Of a stretch of 55,664 nucleotides of DNA, positions 26,372 to 35,752 are shown in pieces; the stretch's first letter is position 1, and each line of letters starts with the position of its first letter. Location of the stretch: assembly GCA_018240325.1 (NCBI GenBank), contig JAFEFZ010000077.1, positions 1 to 55,664 of the forward strand, in the 5' to 3' direction. The notes under the pieces are model-generated. The model searched no databases, had not been told where the DNA came from, and saw only the letters and a program-made list of their open reading frames with translations. This DNA is from Pseudomonadota bacterium. GTDB taxonomy: Bacteria; Pseudomonadota; Gammaproteobacteria; Burkholderiales; Burkholderiaceae_C. The translations under genes and the position numbers were made by a program.

Positions 26372-26799
26372 CGGTCGGGGCCTTCCTGGTCGAGCAGCTC
26401 GAGGGTCAGCGGATCGCGCACGCCGGCGCAGCATTGCGCGAGCGCCTGGGCGAACAGCGGCTCCTGCGGTGCCGCGCGCTCGAACAGCGTCATCGACGAG
26501 CGGAACTTCATTGCATCCACCGTGCCGAGGATCTGCTCGAGGCTGCGCGTGCGCACGCCCAGCACCAGCCGGGTGCAATCGCGCAGCCGCTCGCCCAGCA
26601 GCGGATGGGCGAGATAGGCGCGCGCCTCGGCCAGCGACTCGATGCCGTAGTGCTTGGCGGCGGTGCTGCGCCCGAGCGCGCGCAGCTGCGGGAACACGAA
26701 CCACATCCAGTGGCTGGTCTTGGCGCCGGCGGCCAGTTCGCGCTCGACCTGCGCGATCACCGGCGCCTGCGCGGCGGCGAATCGCTCCAGCTCAACCAC
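26368..26799 (-). CDS. DUF1810 family protein
   Basis: A 143-residue cytoplasmic protein of the DUF1810 family. Key conserved pieces are ERFAAAQAPVIAQVERELAA, the signature KTSHWMWFVFPQLRALGRS, AKHYGI, and HPLLGERLRDCTRLVLGV. Its function is unknown. The start is taken as GTG at 26799 because the family match begins there; another GTG lies seven codons upstream. It overlaps the end of arsR and the start of the methyltransferase gene, suggesting a three-gene operon. Confidence 0.88.
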   Translation of the reverse strand: MVELERFAAAQAPVIAQVERELAAGAKTSHWMWFVFPQLRALGRSTAAKHYGIESLAEARAYLAHPLLGERLRDCTRLVLGVRTRSLEQILGTVDAMKFRSSMTLFERAAPQEPLFAQALAQCCAGVRDPLTLELLDQEGPDR

Positions 26800-27184
26800 G
26801 GCGCGGGGCCCGCGCGGCACGCCGGCGGCCGGCCGGCTCGGCGGCGCCCGGCGCAGCGGCGAACAGCGCGCGCGCATCGGCGGCCTGGTCGAGCCGGCGG
26901 GCCAGGCTGCCGCACACCAGATCACACAGCCGGTAGACCGACGCATCGGCGATGCGGTAGTACACGCTGGTGCCGCGGCCCTCGCGCGCCACCAGGCCGT
27001 GGCGCATCAGCTGTGCCAGGTGGCGCGACACGTTGGCCGAGGTGGTGCCGGCGAGCTGCGCCAGATCGCCGACGTTGTGCTCGCCTTCGCGCAGCAGGTT
27101 CAGCAGCGACAGCCGGGTCGGGTCGGACAGCACCTGGAAATAGGACGCGACCTGTTCGAGCGCTTCCTTGGGCAGGTCTTGCAT
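26792..27184 (-). CDS. ArsR/SmtB-family transcription repressor with a paired-cysteine helix
   Basis: This 130-residue winged-helix regulator probably represses the divergent efflux genes. The segment FQVLSDPTRLSLLNLL opens the domain, the recognition helix is in TTSANVSRHLAQLMRHGLVA, and the wing is REGRGTSVYYRI. It lacks the ELCVCDL metal site of arsenic sensors. Its cysteines are Cys87 and Cys91 in YRLCDLVCGSL in the C-terminal helix. Upstream in-frame ATGs (27222, 27259) would add a further Cys. The helix pair could be a thiol or metal switch. An inverted repeat overlapping a promoter lies about 85 bases upstream. Confidence 0.9.
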   Translation of the reverse strand: MQDLPKEALEQVASYFQVLSDPTRLSLLNLLREGEHNVGDLAQLAGTTSANVSRHLAQLMRHGLVAREGRGTSVYYRIADASVYRLCDLVCGSLARRLDQAADARALFAAAPGAAEPAGRRRAARAPRRG

Positions 27185-27265
27185 GCGCGCGCACTCGGGG
27201 TTGGGCGATGCAACCATCATGCCCGAAGCGGCGGAAGCACGGGCGTCGCGGGGTTGCATCGACTA

Positions 27266-27294
27266 TTGACTATTTGCGTACATGATCAAATAAT
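27266..27294 (+). promoter_or_regulatory. Sigma70-like promoter with overlapping ArsR-type operator
   Basis: TTGACT (27266-27271), a 17-base spacer and AATAAT (27289-27294) form a near-consensus promoter pointing to the RND operon. An imperfect inverted repeat ACTATTTG (27269-27276) / CAAATAAT (27287-27294), with one mismatch and a ten-base spacer, lies exactly over it. A repressor bound there would block RNA polymerase. This AT-rich island stands out in GC-rich surroundings. ArsR binding is inferred. Confidence 0.7.
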
Positions 27295-27377
27295 AGCGAA
27301 AACCGGATGCGCTGCCAAGCCCCGCGGCCTCGCGGGGCGGGCAGGGCCGGTGCCGAAGGAGCAGCAGGGGCCGACCG

Positions 27378-28403
27378 ATGACGATCCGATCCAAAGCGAT
27401 GGCCGCCGCCGCAGGCCTGATGGCGGCAGTGGCGGTGCAGGCGGCTGCGCCGGCGACGGTGGCCGTGCGCACGGCCGGCGCCGGCGGCAGCTTCAGCGCC
27501 TACGACGGCGTGGTCGAGGCGGTGCGCCAGACGGTGGTGGCCGCCCAGGTGGCGGGGGCGGTCACCGCGCTCGAGGTCAAGGCCGGCGATGCGGTCAAGG
27601 CCGGGCAGGTGCTGGTGCGCATCGATGCGCGCACCGCCGAGCAGAACGCCAGCGCCGCTCAGGCGCAGGTGCGCTCGGCGCAGGCGATGCTCGAGGTGGC
27701 GACCAAGGACGTCGAGCGCCAGCGCCAGCTGTACGCCAAGCAGTACATCAGCCAGGCGGCGCTGGAGCGGGCCGAATCGCAGTTCAAGGCGACCCAGGCG
27801 CAGGCGGCGGCGCTGCTGGCGCAGGCCGGCGCGGCGGGCACGCAATCGGGCCTGCACGTGGTGCGTGCGCCCTATGCCGGCATCGTCGCCGAGGTGCCGA
27901 CCGCGCTGGGCGACATGGCGCTGCCGGGCAAGCCGCTGCTGACGCTGTACGAGCCGGGCGCGCTGCGCGTGACGGCGGCGGTGCCGCAGTCGGTGCTGGC
28001 CGCACCCCCGAAGCAGGTGCGGATCGAATTCCCGACGCTGCCGGCCGAGCGGCGCGAACTGACCGCGACCCAGCTGCAGATCCTGCCGACGGTCGACCCG
28101 CAGACGCACACGGTGCAGCTGCGCATCCCGCTGCCGGCGGGCTGGGATCCGCGGCCCGGGCTGTTCGCCCGCGTCTGGCTGCCCGCGGCGGCCGGGGCGG
28201 CGCCGCGGCTGGTGGTGCCCGCGTCGGCGGTGGTGCGCCGCGCCGAGATGACCGGCGTCTACGTCGTCGGTGCCAAGGGGGCGCCGGTGCTGCGCCAGGT
28301 GCGGCTGGGCCGGGCGACGGCCGACGGCGTCGAGATCCTGTCGGGCGTGTCGGCGGGTGAGCAGGTCGTGGCCGATCCGCAGGCCGCGGCGCGCGCACAG
28401 TGA
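27378..28403 (+). CDS. RND efflux periplasmic adaptor (membrane fusion protein)
   Basis: This 341-residue adaptor would connect the RND pump to the outer-membrane channel. A cleavable signal (AAAGLMAAVAVQAAAPA) is followed by the biotinyl-lipoyl half-motif VAGAVTALEVKAGDAVKAGQ near residue 58, an alpha hairpin with QRQLYAKQYISQAALERAES, the second lipoyl half VRAPYAGIVAEVPTALGDM near 155, and a beta-barrel domain. No metal-binding His/Met-rich insertion is seen. It is the first gene of the efflux operon, behind the ArsR-type operator. Confidence 0.94.
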   Translation: MTIRSKAMAAAAGLMAAVAVQAAAPATVAVRTAGAGGSFSAYDGVVEAVRQTVVAAQVAGAVTALEVKAGDAVKAGQVLVRIDARTAEQNASAAQAQVRSAQAMLEVATKDVERQRQLYAKQYISQAALERAESQFKATQAQAAALLAQAGAAGTQSGLHVVRAPYAGIVAEVPTALGDMALPGKPLLTLYEPGALRVTAAVPQSVLAAPPKQVRIEFPTLPAERRELTATQLQILPTVDPQTHTVQLRIPLPAGWDPRPGLFARVWLPAAAGAAPRLVVPASAVVRRAEMTGVYVVGAKGAPVLRQVRLGRATADGVEILSGVSAGEQVVADPQAAARAQ

Positions 28404-28413
28404 GTCGCCGACG

Positions 28414-31400
28414 ATGAAGCAGAACCTGGGCATCTCGGGCCGCATCGCAGCGGCCTTCCAGTCGGCGCAGATCACGCCGCTGCTGGCGCTGGTGGCGCTG
28501 CTGCTGGGCGTGTTCGCGGTGCTGGTCACGCCGCGCGAGGAAGAGCCGCAGATCAACGTCACGATGGCCAACGTGCTGATCCCGTTCCCCGGCGCGTCGG
28601 TGCGCGACGTCGAGCAGATGGTCGCGACGCCGGCCGAGCAGGTGCTGTCGCAGATCACCGGCGTCGAGCACGTGATGTCGGTGTCGCGCCCGGGGATGGC
28701 GGTGATCACGGTGCAGTTCAAGGTCGGCGTGCCGCGCATCGAGGCGCTGGTGCGGCTGTACGACACCGTCAACAGCAACGCCGACTGGCTGCCGCGCGGC
28801 CTGGGCGTGCTGCCGCCGATCATCAAGCCCAAGGGCATCGACGACGTGCCGATCGTCACGCTCACGCTGTTCAGCCGCGATGGCGCGGTCGGCGCGTACG
28901 ACCTGGAGCGGGTCGCGCACAGCGTCGAGGCCGAGATCAAGCGGGTGCGCGGCACGCGCGAGGTCACGACGATCGGCGGCCCCGGGCGCGCGGTGCGCGT
29001 GGAGATCGACCCGACCCGCATGGCGGCGATGGGCGTGACCGTGCCCGACCTGCGCCAGGCGCTGGTGTCGGCCAACCTGGGTGCGCCGGTGGGCGAGCTG
29101 ATCTACGCGAACCAGGCGGTGGCGATCGAATCCGGGCCCTTCTTGCAGGACGCGGCCGAGGTCGGCGACCTGGTCGTCGCGGTGCGCGGGGCCAAGCCGG
29201 TGTTCCTGCGCGACGTCGCGGCGGTGACCGACGGCCCCCCGGTGCCGGCGCACTACGTGTGGCACGGCATCGGCGGCCAGGGCGGCGGCGCAGGGGGCGG
29301 CGAATTTCCGGCGGTGACGATCGCCGTGACCAAGAAGCCGGGCGAGAACGCGATCGACGTGGCCGAAGCGGTGATGCAGCGCGTGCAGGAGCTGCACAAC
29401 ACCGTGATCCCGGCCGGGGTGGAGGTGGCCGAGACGCGCAACTACGGCGCCACCGCCAACGACAAGGCCGTCAAGCTGATCCAGAAGCTGCTGTTCGCGA
29501 CCAGCGCGGTGGTGGCGCTCGTGTTCATCGCGCTGGGCCGGCGCGAAGCGGCGATCGTCGGCAGCGCGGTGATCCTGACGCTGACGGTCACGCTGTTCGC
29601 CAGCTGGGCCTGGGGCTTCACGCTGAACCGGGTGTCGCTGTTCGCGCTGATCTTCTCGATCGGCATCCTGGTGGACGACGCGATCGTCGTGGTCGAGAAC
29701 ATCCACCGCCACCAGCAGCTGCATCCCGAGAAGTCGCTGCTGCAGCTGATCCCGGGCGCGGTGGACGAAGTCGGCGGGCCGACGATCCTGGCCACGCTGA
29801 CGGTGATCGCCGCGCTGTTGCCGATGGCCTTCGTGACCGGGCTGATGGGCCCGTACATGAGCCCGATCCCGATCAACGCCAGCATGGGCATGCTGCTGTC
29901 GCTGGCGATCGCCTTCGTGGTCACGCCGTGGCTGGCGCGCATCTGGATGAAGCCCGCGGGCGGCCACCGCGAGCCGCAGGGGTTGGCGGCCAAGCTGGGG
30001 CCGGTGTTCGAGCGCATCTTCGCCGCGCTGCTCGACGACCGGCGCGGCGCGCGCAACCGCGGCCTGCTGGGCCTGGCGGTGCTGGCGCTGATCGCGGTGT
30101 CGCTGGCGTTGCCGGCCACCGGGCTGGTGATGCTGAAGATGCTGCCCTTCGACAACAAGTCGGAGTTCCAGGTGATCGTCGACATGCCGGCCGGCACGCC
30201 GGTGGAGCGCACCGCGGCGGTGCTGCACGATCTGGGCGGCTACCTGCGCACGGTGCCCGAGGTCACCGACTACCAGGCCTACGCCGGCACCGCGGCGCCG
30301 ATCAACTTCAACGGCCTGGTGCGCCAGTACTACCTGCGCGCCGGCGGCGAGGTCGGCGACCTGCAGGTCAACCTGGTCGACAAGCACCACCGCAGCGAGC
30401 AGAGCCACGCGATCGCCACCCGGCTGCGCCCGGCGCTGCAGGAGATCGCCGCGAAGCACGGCGCCAACCTGAAGGTGGTCGAGGTGCCGCCGGGCCCGCC
30501 GGTGCTGTCGCCGCTGGTGGCCGAGATCTACGGGCCCGAGGCCGAGGGCCGCCGCGAGGTGGCGAAGGCGGTGCGCGCCGTGTTCGCTCGGACCGAGGGC
30601 GTGGTCGACATCGACGACAGCGGCATCGCCGATGCGCCGCGCACGCTGCTGCTGGTGGACCGGCGCAAGGCGGCGATGCTCGGCATCGCCCAGCAGGAGA
30701 TCGTGACCACGCTGCGCGCCGGGCTCGCCGGCGAGGCCGCCGCCTACCTGCACGACGCCAGCAAGTACCCGGCGGCGGCGACGATCCGGCTGCCGGCGCA
30801 GGCCCACGGCGACCTCGACGCGCTGCTGGCGCTGACAGTGCGCAGTGCCGAAGGCCGGATGGTGCCGATCCGCGAGCTGGTCACGGTCAGCGATTCGCTG
30901 CGCGAGCAGCCCATCTATCACAAGGACCTGCTGCCGGTGCACTACGTGGTGGCCGACATGGCCGGCGCCGTCGACAGCCCGCTGTACGGCATGTTCGAGA
31001 TGCGCCGCGCGGTCGGCGCGATCGCCACGCCCGGCGGCGGCACGCTGCAAGAGACCTTCATCCGCCAGCCCTCGGACCCGTACCGCGCCTACACGGTCAA
31101 GTGGGACGGCGAGTGGCAGATCACCTACGAGACCTTCCGCGACATGGGGCTGGCCTACGCGGTGGGGCTGGTGCTGATCTACCTGCTGGTGGTCGCGCAG
31201 TTCGGCTCGTACCTGACGCCACTGATCATCATGGCGCCGATCCCGCTGACGATCATCGGCGTGATGCCGGGGCACGCGCTGCTGCGCGCGCCGTTCACCG
31301 CGACCAGCATGATCGGCATGATCGCGCTGGCCGGGATCATCGTGCGCAACTCGATCCTGCTGGTGGACTTCATCAACCTGCAGCTGCGCGAAGGCGTGCC

Positions 31401-31650
31401 CTTCGACCGCGCGGTGGTGCAGTCGGCGATCACGCGCGCGCAGCCGATCCTGCTGACCGCGATCGCGGCGATGGTCGGCGCCTTCTTCATCCTCGACGAC
31501 CCGATCTTCAACGGCCTGGCGATCTCGTTGATCTTCGGCATCCTGGTCTCCACGCTGCTGACGCTGGTCGTGATCCCGCTGCTGTACTGGGTGGCCTACC
31601 GGCGCCGCCTGCACAAGCTGATTCCGAAACCCGAACTCCAAGGAGCCTGA
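28414..31650 (+). CDS. RND efflux pump permease (AcrB-like)
   Basis: This 1078-residue inner-membrane pump exports substrates by proton antiport. The first helix is near ITPLLALVALLLGVFAVLV, followed by a porter domain beginning FPGASVRDVEQMVATPAE. In the fourth helix the proton-relay pair is present (GILVDDAIVVVENIHRH), as in drug-type pumps; copper pumps such as CusA have a single aspartate there. The tenth-helix region reads GIIVRNSILLVDF, with Arg where AcrB has Lys. A glycine-rich stretch GGQGGGAGGGEFPAVT sits before the PN2-equivalent region. The 11-base gap after the adaptor gene indicates one operon. The substrate is unknown. Confidence 0.95.
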   Translation: MKQNLGISGRIAAAFQSAQITPLLALVALLLGVFAVLVTPREEEPQINVTMANVLIPFPGASVRDVEQMVATPAEQVLSQITGVEHVMSVSRPGMAVITVQFKVGVPRIEALVRLYDTVNSNADWLPRGLGVLPPIIKPKGIDDVPIVTLTLFSRDGAVGAYDLERVAHSVEAEIKRVRGTREVTTIGGPGRAVRVEIDPTRMAAMGVTVPDLRQALVSANLGAPVGELIYANQAVAIESGPFLQDAAEVGDLVVAVRGAKPVFLRDVAAVTDGPPVPAHYVWHGIGGQGGGAGGGEFPAVTIAVTKKPGENAIDVAEAVMQRVQELHNTVIPAGVEVAETRNYGATANDKAVKLIQKLLFATSAVVALVFIALGRREAAIVGSAVILTLTVTLFASWAWGFTLNRVSLFALIFSIGILVDDAIVVVENIHRHQQLHPEKSLLQLIPGAVDEVGGPTILATLTVIAALLPMAFVTGLMGPYMSPIPINASMGMLLSLAIAFVVTPWLARIWMKPAGGHREPQGLAAKLGPVFERIFAALLDDRRGARNRGLLGLAVLALIAVSLALPATGLVMLKMLPFDNKSEFQVIVDMPAGTPVERTAAVLHDLGGYLRTVPEVTDYQAYAGTAAPINFNGLVRQYYLRAGGEVGDLQVNLVDKHHRSEQSHAIATRLRPALQEIAAKHGANLKVVEVPPGPPVLSPLVAEIYGPEAEGRREVAKAVRAVFARTEGVVDIDDSGIADAPRTLLLVDRRKAAMLGIAQQEIVTTLRAGLAGEAAAYLHDASKYPAAATIRLPAQAHGDLDALLALTVRSAEGRMVPIRELVTVSDSLREQPIYHKDLLPVHYVVADMAGAVDSPLYGMFEMRRAVGAIATPGGGTLQETFIRQPSDPYRAYTVKWDGEWQITYETFRDMGLAYAVGLVLIYLLVVAQFGSYLTPLIIMAPIPLTIIGVMPGHALLRAPFTATSMIGMIALAGIIVRNSILLVDFINLQLREGVPFDRAVVQSAITRAQPILLTAIAAMVGAFFILDDPIFNGLAISLIFGILVSTLLTLVVIPLLYWVAYRRRLHKLIPKPELQGA

Positions 31651-31655
31651 CCGTC

Positions 31656-31865
31656 ATGAAATCCTGGCAACTCGTACGCCTGCTCGCCGGCCTCTTCATC
31701 CTCGCGTCGCTGGCGCTGGGCATTCCCGGCAGCCCGGTGTTCGTCAGCCCATGGTGGCTGGCGTTCACCGCCTTCGTCGGCGCCAACCTGATGCAGAGCG
31801 CGCTGACGAAGTGGTGCCTGCTCGAGACGATCCTGCGCAAGCTCGGCGTGCCCGCAGGCGCCTGA
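31656..31865 (+). CDS. DUF2892 small membrane protein
   Basis: A 69-residue protein with two hydrophobic helices (VRLLAGLFILASLALGI and WWLAFTAFVGANLMQSALT) and the ending WCLLETILRKLGV, typical of the DUF2892 transmembrane domain. The same domain anchors the rhodanese YgaP in Escherichia coli, whose partner YgaV is an ArsR-family sulfur-responsive regulator. It sits five bases after the pump gene and 16 before the channel gene. Cys at WC near residue 54 is conserved in many members. Its own activity is unknown. Confidence 0.88.
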   Translation: MKSWQLVRLLAGLFILASLALGIPGSPVFVSPWWLAFTAFVGANLMQSALTKWCLLETILRKLGVPAGA

Positions 31866-31881
31866 ACGCAGCGGAGCCGGC

Positions 31882-33264
31882 ATGAGAACGATGCTGCCCA
31901 GGCTTGCCGCGCTGGCGCTGATCGGCACCGCCGCGGCGGCGCATGCGGCCGACCTGGTCGACGCCTGGCGCGCCGCGCAGGCGCACGACCCGGCCTTCAA
32001 CGCCGCGCAGGCGGCACGCGACGCCGGCGCGGCGCGGCGCGAGCAGGGCGCGGCGCTGTGGCGGCCGACGGTGCAGCTCAGCGGCGCCGCCGGCTGGGGC
32101 AGCGGCGACACCTCGACCAGCGGCGCGCGCTTCTCCGCGCCCGGCTTCGGCACCGTCGACGGCGCGCGCTTCGATACCTCGGTCAACGGCGGCAACCTGT
32201 GGCGCTGGTCGGTGCAGGCGCGCCAGCCGCTGTACAGCCGCGAGCGCGATGCGGGCCGGCGCCAGCTGGAGATCGCCGCCGATGCGGCGGATCTGGAGTG
32301 GCGTGCCGGCCAGCAGGCGTTGATGCTGCGCACCGTCGAGCGCTATTTCGACGCCGCGCTGGCGGCCGAGTCGCTGCGGGTGCTGCAACGCCAGCAGCGC
32401 GCGGTGAACAGCGCGCTGGCCGAATCGCGCGACCGCTTCAAGCTCGGCGACGCGCCGGTGACCGACACCCACGAGGCGCAGGCGCGCGCCGAGGCGGTGC
32501 GTGCCGAAGTGCTGGCCGCCGAGTCGGCGCTCGAGCTCAAGCAATCCGCGCTGGCCGACGCGACGGGGTGGGGATCGGCCGAGCTGCAGTCGTTGGCGCT
32601 GCCGCGCAGCCCGGCGGCCGCGCACGATCAGCCGCCGCTGGCGCAGACGCTGGCCGACGCCAAGGCCGGCAACCTGCAGCTGCAGCTGCTGGCCGCCCAG
32701 ACCGATGCGGCCCGCCAGGAGGCGGCCAAGCACGGTGCGATGGCCGCGCCGTCGGTGGACCTGGTGGCGATGGCCGCGCAGGACCGGCTGTCGGGCAACG
32801 GGGACTTCGGCTCGGCCGCCAACGCGCAGCGCAACGCGATGGTGGGCGTGCAGCTGACGGTGCCGCTGTACACCGGCGGCATGCGCGGCGCGCGCGAGCT
32901 CGAGGCGCTGCGCCTGGCCGAAAAGGCCTCGGCCGAATCCGACCAGCAGGCGCAGCAGGTGGCACAGGCCACCCGCGCCGCCTGGCTCGGGCTGACGGTG
33001 GGCGCCGCGCGGCTGCAGGCACTCGAGGACGCGCTGCGTGCGGCGCATTCCCGGCTGGACGCCACGCGGCTGGGGCGCCAGGTCGGCGACCGCACGACGC
33101 TGGAACTGCTGAATGCCGAGAACGACGCCGCCGCGGCCGAGCTCGCGCTGCAGCAGGCGCGCGTCGGCCTGCTGCTGGACCGTCTGCGCCTGGCGGCGCT
33201 GGCCGGCCGCCTTGACGAAGCGCAACTGCAGCTCGCGAACGCGAACCTGCTGCCGCCGCGATGA
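31882..33264 (+). CDS. TolC-family outer-membrane efflux channel
   Basis: This 460-residue protein is the outer-membrane exit duct of the tripartite pump. A signal peptide ends near residue 22 (AAAAHA-AD), and the two-fold TolC repeat begins LVDAWRAAQAHDPAFNAAQA. Long helical segments rich in Ala, Gln and Glu alternate with strands such as VGVQLTVPLYTGGM, and the second repeat ends near ALEDALRAAHSRLDATRLG. It resembles TolC proper more than the CusC/NodT lipoprotein type, since there is no lipobox. It is the last efflux-specific gene; the SQR gene follows after 46 bases. Confidence 0.94.
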   Translation: MRTMLPRLAALALIGTAAAAHAADLVDAWRAAQAHDPAFNAAQAARDAGAARREQGAALWRPTVQLSGAAGWGSGDTSTSGARFSAPGFGTVDGARFDTSVNGGNLWRWSVQARQPLYSRERDAGRRQLEIAADAADLEWRAGQQALMLRTVERYFDAALAAESLRVLQRQQRAVNSALAESRDRFKLGDAPVTDTHEAQARAEAVRAEVLAAESALELKQSALADATGWGSAELQSLALPRSPAAAHDQPPLAQTLADAKAGNLQLQLLAAQTDAARQEAAKHGAMAAPSVDLVAMAAQDRLSGNGDFGSAANAQRNAMVGVQLTVPLYTGGMRGARELEALRLAEKASAESDQQAQQVAQATRAAWLGLTVGAARLQALEDALRAAHSRLDATRLGRQVGDRTTLELLNAENDAAAAELALQQARVGLLLDRLRLAALAGRLDEAQLQLANANLLPPR

Positions 33265-33274
33265 ACTACGCTGA

Positions 33275-34582
<1,308 letters not shown>

Positions 34583-34615
34583 AACCCGACCCATGAATCC
34601 GCAAAGGAGCAGATC

Positions 34616-34975
34616 ATGCAACCCGCCCCCACCGGCTACCACGACCTGACGCAGGCCGTCACCAAGCAGCTGCGCGAGCTTCGCGGCGGCACGCCCGACG
34701 CGATGAAGGCCTTCAACGAACTCAGCCGCGCGGCGATCGCGCCCGGCGTGCTCGACAGCAAGACCAAGGAGCTGGTCGCGCTGGCGCTGAGCGTGGCGGC
34801 GCGCTGCGACCCGTGCATCGGCTTTCACACCAAGGCACTGGTCAAGTACGGCGCCACCCGCCAGGAGCTGCTCGAGACGCTGGCGGTCTGCACCTACATG
34901 GGCGGCGGCCCGTCGATGATGTACGCGGCCAGCGCGGTCGCCGCCTTCGACGAGGCGAGCAAGCCCGCGGGCTGA
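34616..34975 (+). CDS. Carboxymuconolactone decarboxylase/AhpD-like protein with CxxC
   Basis: A 119-residue all-helical protein of the CMD/AhpD family. The redox motif CDPCIGFH (Cys-x-x-Cys-x-x-x-His) is near residue 64, preceded by ELVALALSVAARC and followed by GATRQELLETLAVCTYMGGG. AhpD-type members reduce disulfides or peroxiredoxin partners; true decarboxylases lack the CxxC. It follows sqr after 33 bases with AAAGGAG before the ATG, so it is probably co-expressed. A role in reducing persulfide or disulfide intermediates is inference. Confidence 0.9.
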   Translation: MQPAPTGYHDLTQAVTKQLRELRGGTPDAMKAFNELSRAAIAPGVLDSKTKELVALALSVAARCDPCIGFHTKALVKYGATRQELLETLAVCTYMGGGPSMMYAASAVAAFDEASKPAG

Positions 34976-34990
34976 GCGGCCCGCTCAGCC
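34971..34990. terminator. Perfect 20-base palindrome at a convergent gene junction
   Basis: GGCTGAGCGG followed immediately by its exact complement lies across the stop codon of the AhpD-like gene and three bases from the stop of the carbamoyltransferase-like gene. It can form a hairpin on transcripts from either side and probably ends both. No U tract follows. Confidence 0.5.
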
Positions 34991-34992
34991 TC

Positions 34993-35496
34993 TCAGCCGA
35001 CGGCGGCCACCAGCGCCGCCTGCAGCAGCCAGCAGCGCCGGTCGTCGGCCTCGCTGTCGCCGTCGAGCTGGCCGGCCAGCAGCGCGGTCGGGTGCTGCGG
35101 CAGCGCGATGCCGTCGAACACCGGCACTTCGGCCTCGGCGGCCAGGCGCTCGACCAGCGCCGCCGGCAGCCCCTGGCACTCCACCGCGTCGTACAGGCGC
35201 CCGAGCATGCGCGCGGTGTCGTGCAGCTCATGCAGGCTGCTGGCCTCGCCCAGGTTCGGCCGGATGTGCGCGACATGCGCCCCGAGCTCGCTCGCCGCCC
35301 GGCGGAACAGCGCGGCGCTGCGCTCGCGGTCGTCGTCGCACCACAACCCCAGGTTCTTGCCGCGCAGCGGCAGCGGGCGATCGCCGTTGCCCGCGGCCCG
35401 CTGCAGTGCGCGGGCGTTGTCCAGCAGCGCCGCGGCCTGGGCAGCCGACAGCGGTGCGCAGGCCGGATGCTCGTGGGATCTTGTCGTGTGGCCCAT
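34993..35496 (-). CDS. Single-domain ornithine/aspartate carbamoyltransferase-like protein
   Basis: A 167-residue protein resembling only the N-terminal (carbamoyl-phosphate) half of ornithine carbamoyltransferase. The run LRGKNLGLWC, ALFRRAASELGAHVAHIRP, and DTARMLGRLYDAVECQGLP correspond to strands and helices of that domain. The usual STRT phosphate loop is absent (the same place reads CDDDRERSAA) and the HPTALLAGQL near the end stands for the HPTQ motif. The whole ornithine-binding domain is missing, so catalysis is doubtful and a regulatory or binding role is possible. It is divergent from a CRP/FNR gene, with an FNR box between them. Confidence 0.75.
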   Translation of the reverse strand: MGHTTRSHEHPACAPLSAAQAAALLDNARALQRAAGNGDRPLPLRGKNLGLWCDDDRERSAALFRRAASELGAHVAHIRPNLGEASSLHELHDTARMLGRLYDAVECQGLPAALVERLAAEAEVPVFDGIALPQHPTALLAGQLDGDSEADDRRCWLLQAALVAAVG

Positions 35497-35587
35497 GGGC
35501 GCCTTGGGGGCGGCGCCAGTGGGCGCCGGGTCGATGCGGGTGGATCGAGGGTGGCGATGTAGCCTAGCGAAGCGTGCCGGCGACGCC

Positions 35588-35601
35588 TTGATGCGGGTCA
35601 A
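35588..35601. promoter_or_regulatory. FNR-type box
   Basis: TTGAT-GCGG-GTCAA matches TTGAT-N4-ATCAA at nine of ten positions. It lies in the 256-base divergent gap, centred about 98 bases from the carbamoyltransferase-like start and 158 from the CRP/FNR start. Either FNR or the neighbouring regulator itself could bind. Nearby, GTTACCGA is repeated around 35636-35665. Confidence 0.75.
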
Positions 35602-35752
35602 GCAGCCGGGCTGCCGCACGAGCCGGCCGCCTGCCGTTACCGACGGTTTACCCAGTGTTACCGAGTGATCCACGGCGGTCTGCGCGGGTTCGCGCGGCCT
35701 GCCTAGCATGCGCGGCAGGCGCGCACGTCAACCGCAACCGAGGAGATCCGCA

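Noticed and set aside
27784-31641. A 1285-residue open frame antisense to the RND pump gene
   Set aside because: It reads as His/Arg/Asp-rich low-complexity sequence with no family features, a typical shadow in high-GC DNA opposite a well-supported gene.
28414-31650. CusA-type copper/silver exporter
   Set aside because: The fourth-helix region has the Asp-Asp pair of drug-type pumps, and the adaptor has no Met/His-rich metal site.
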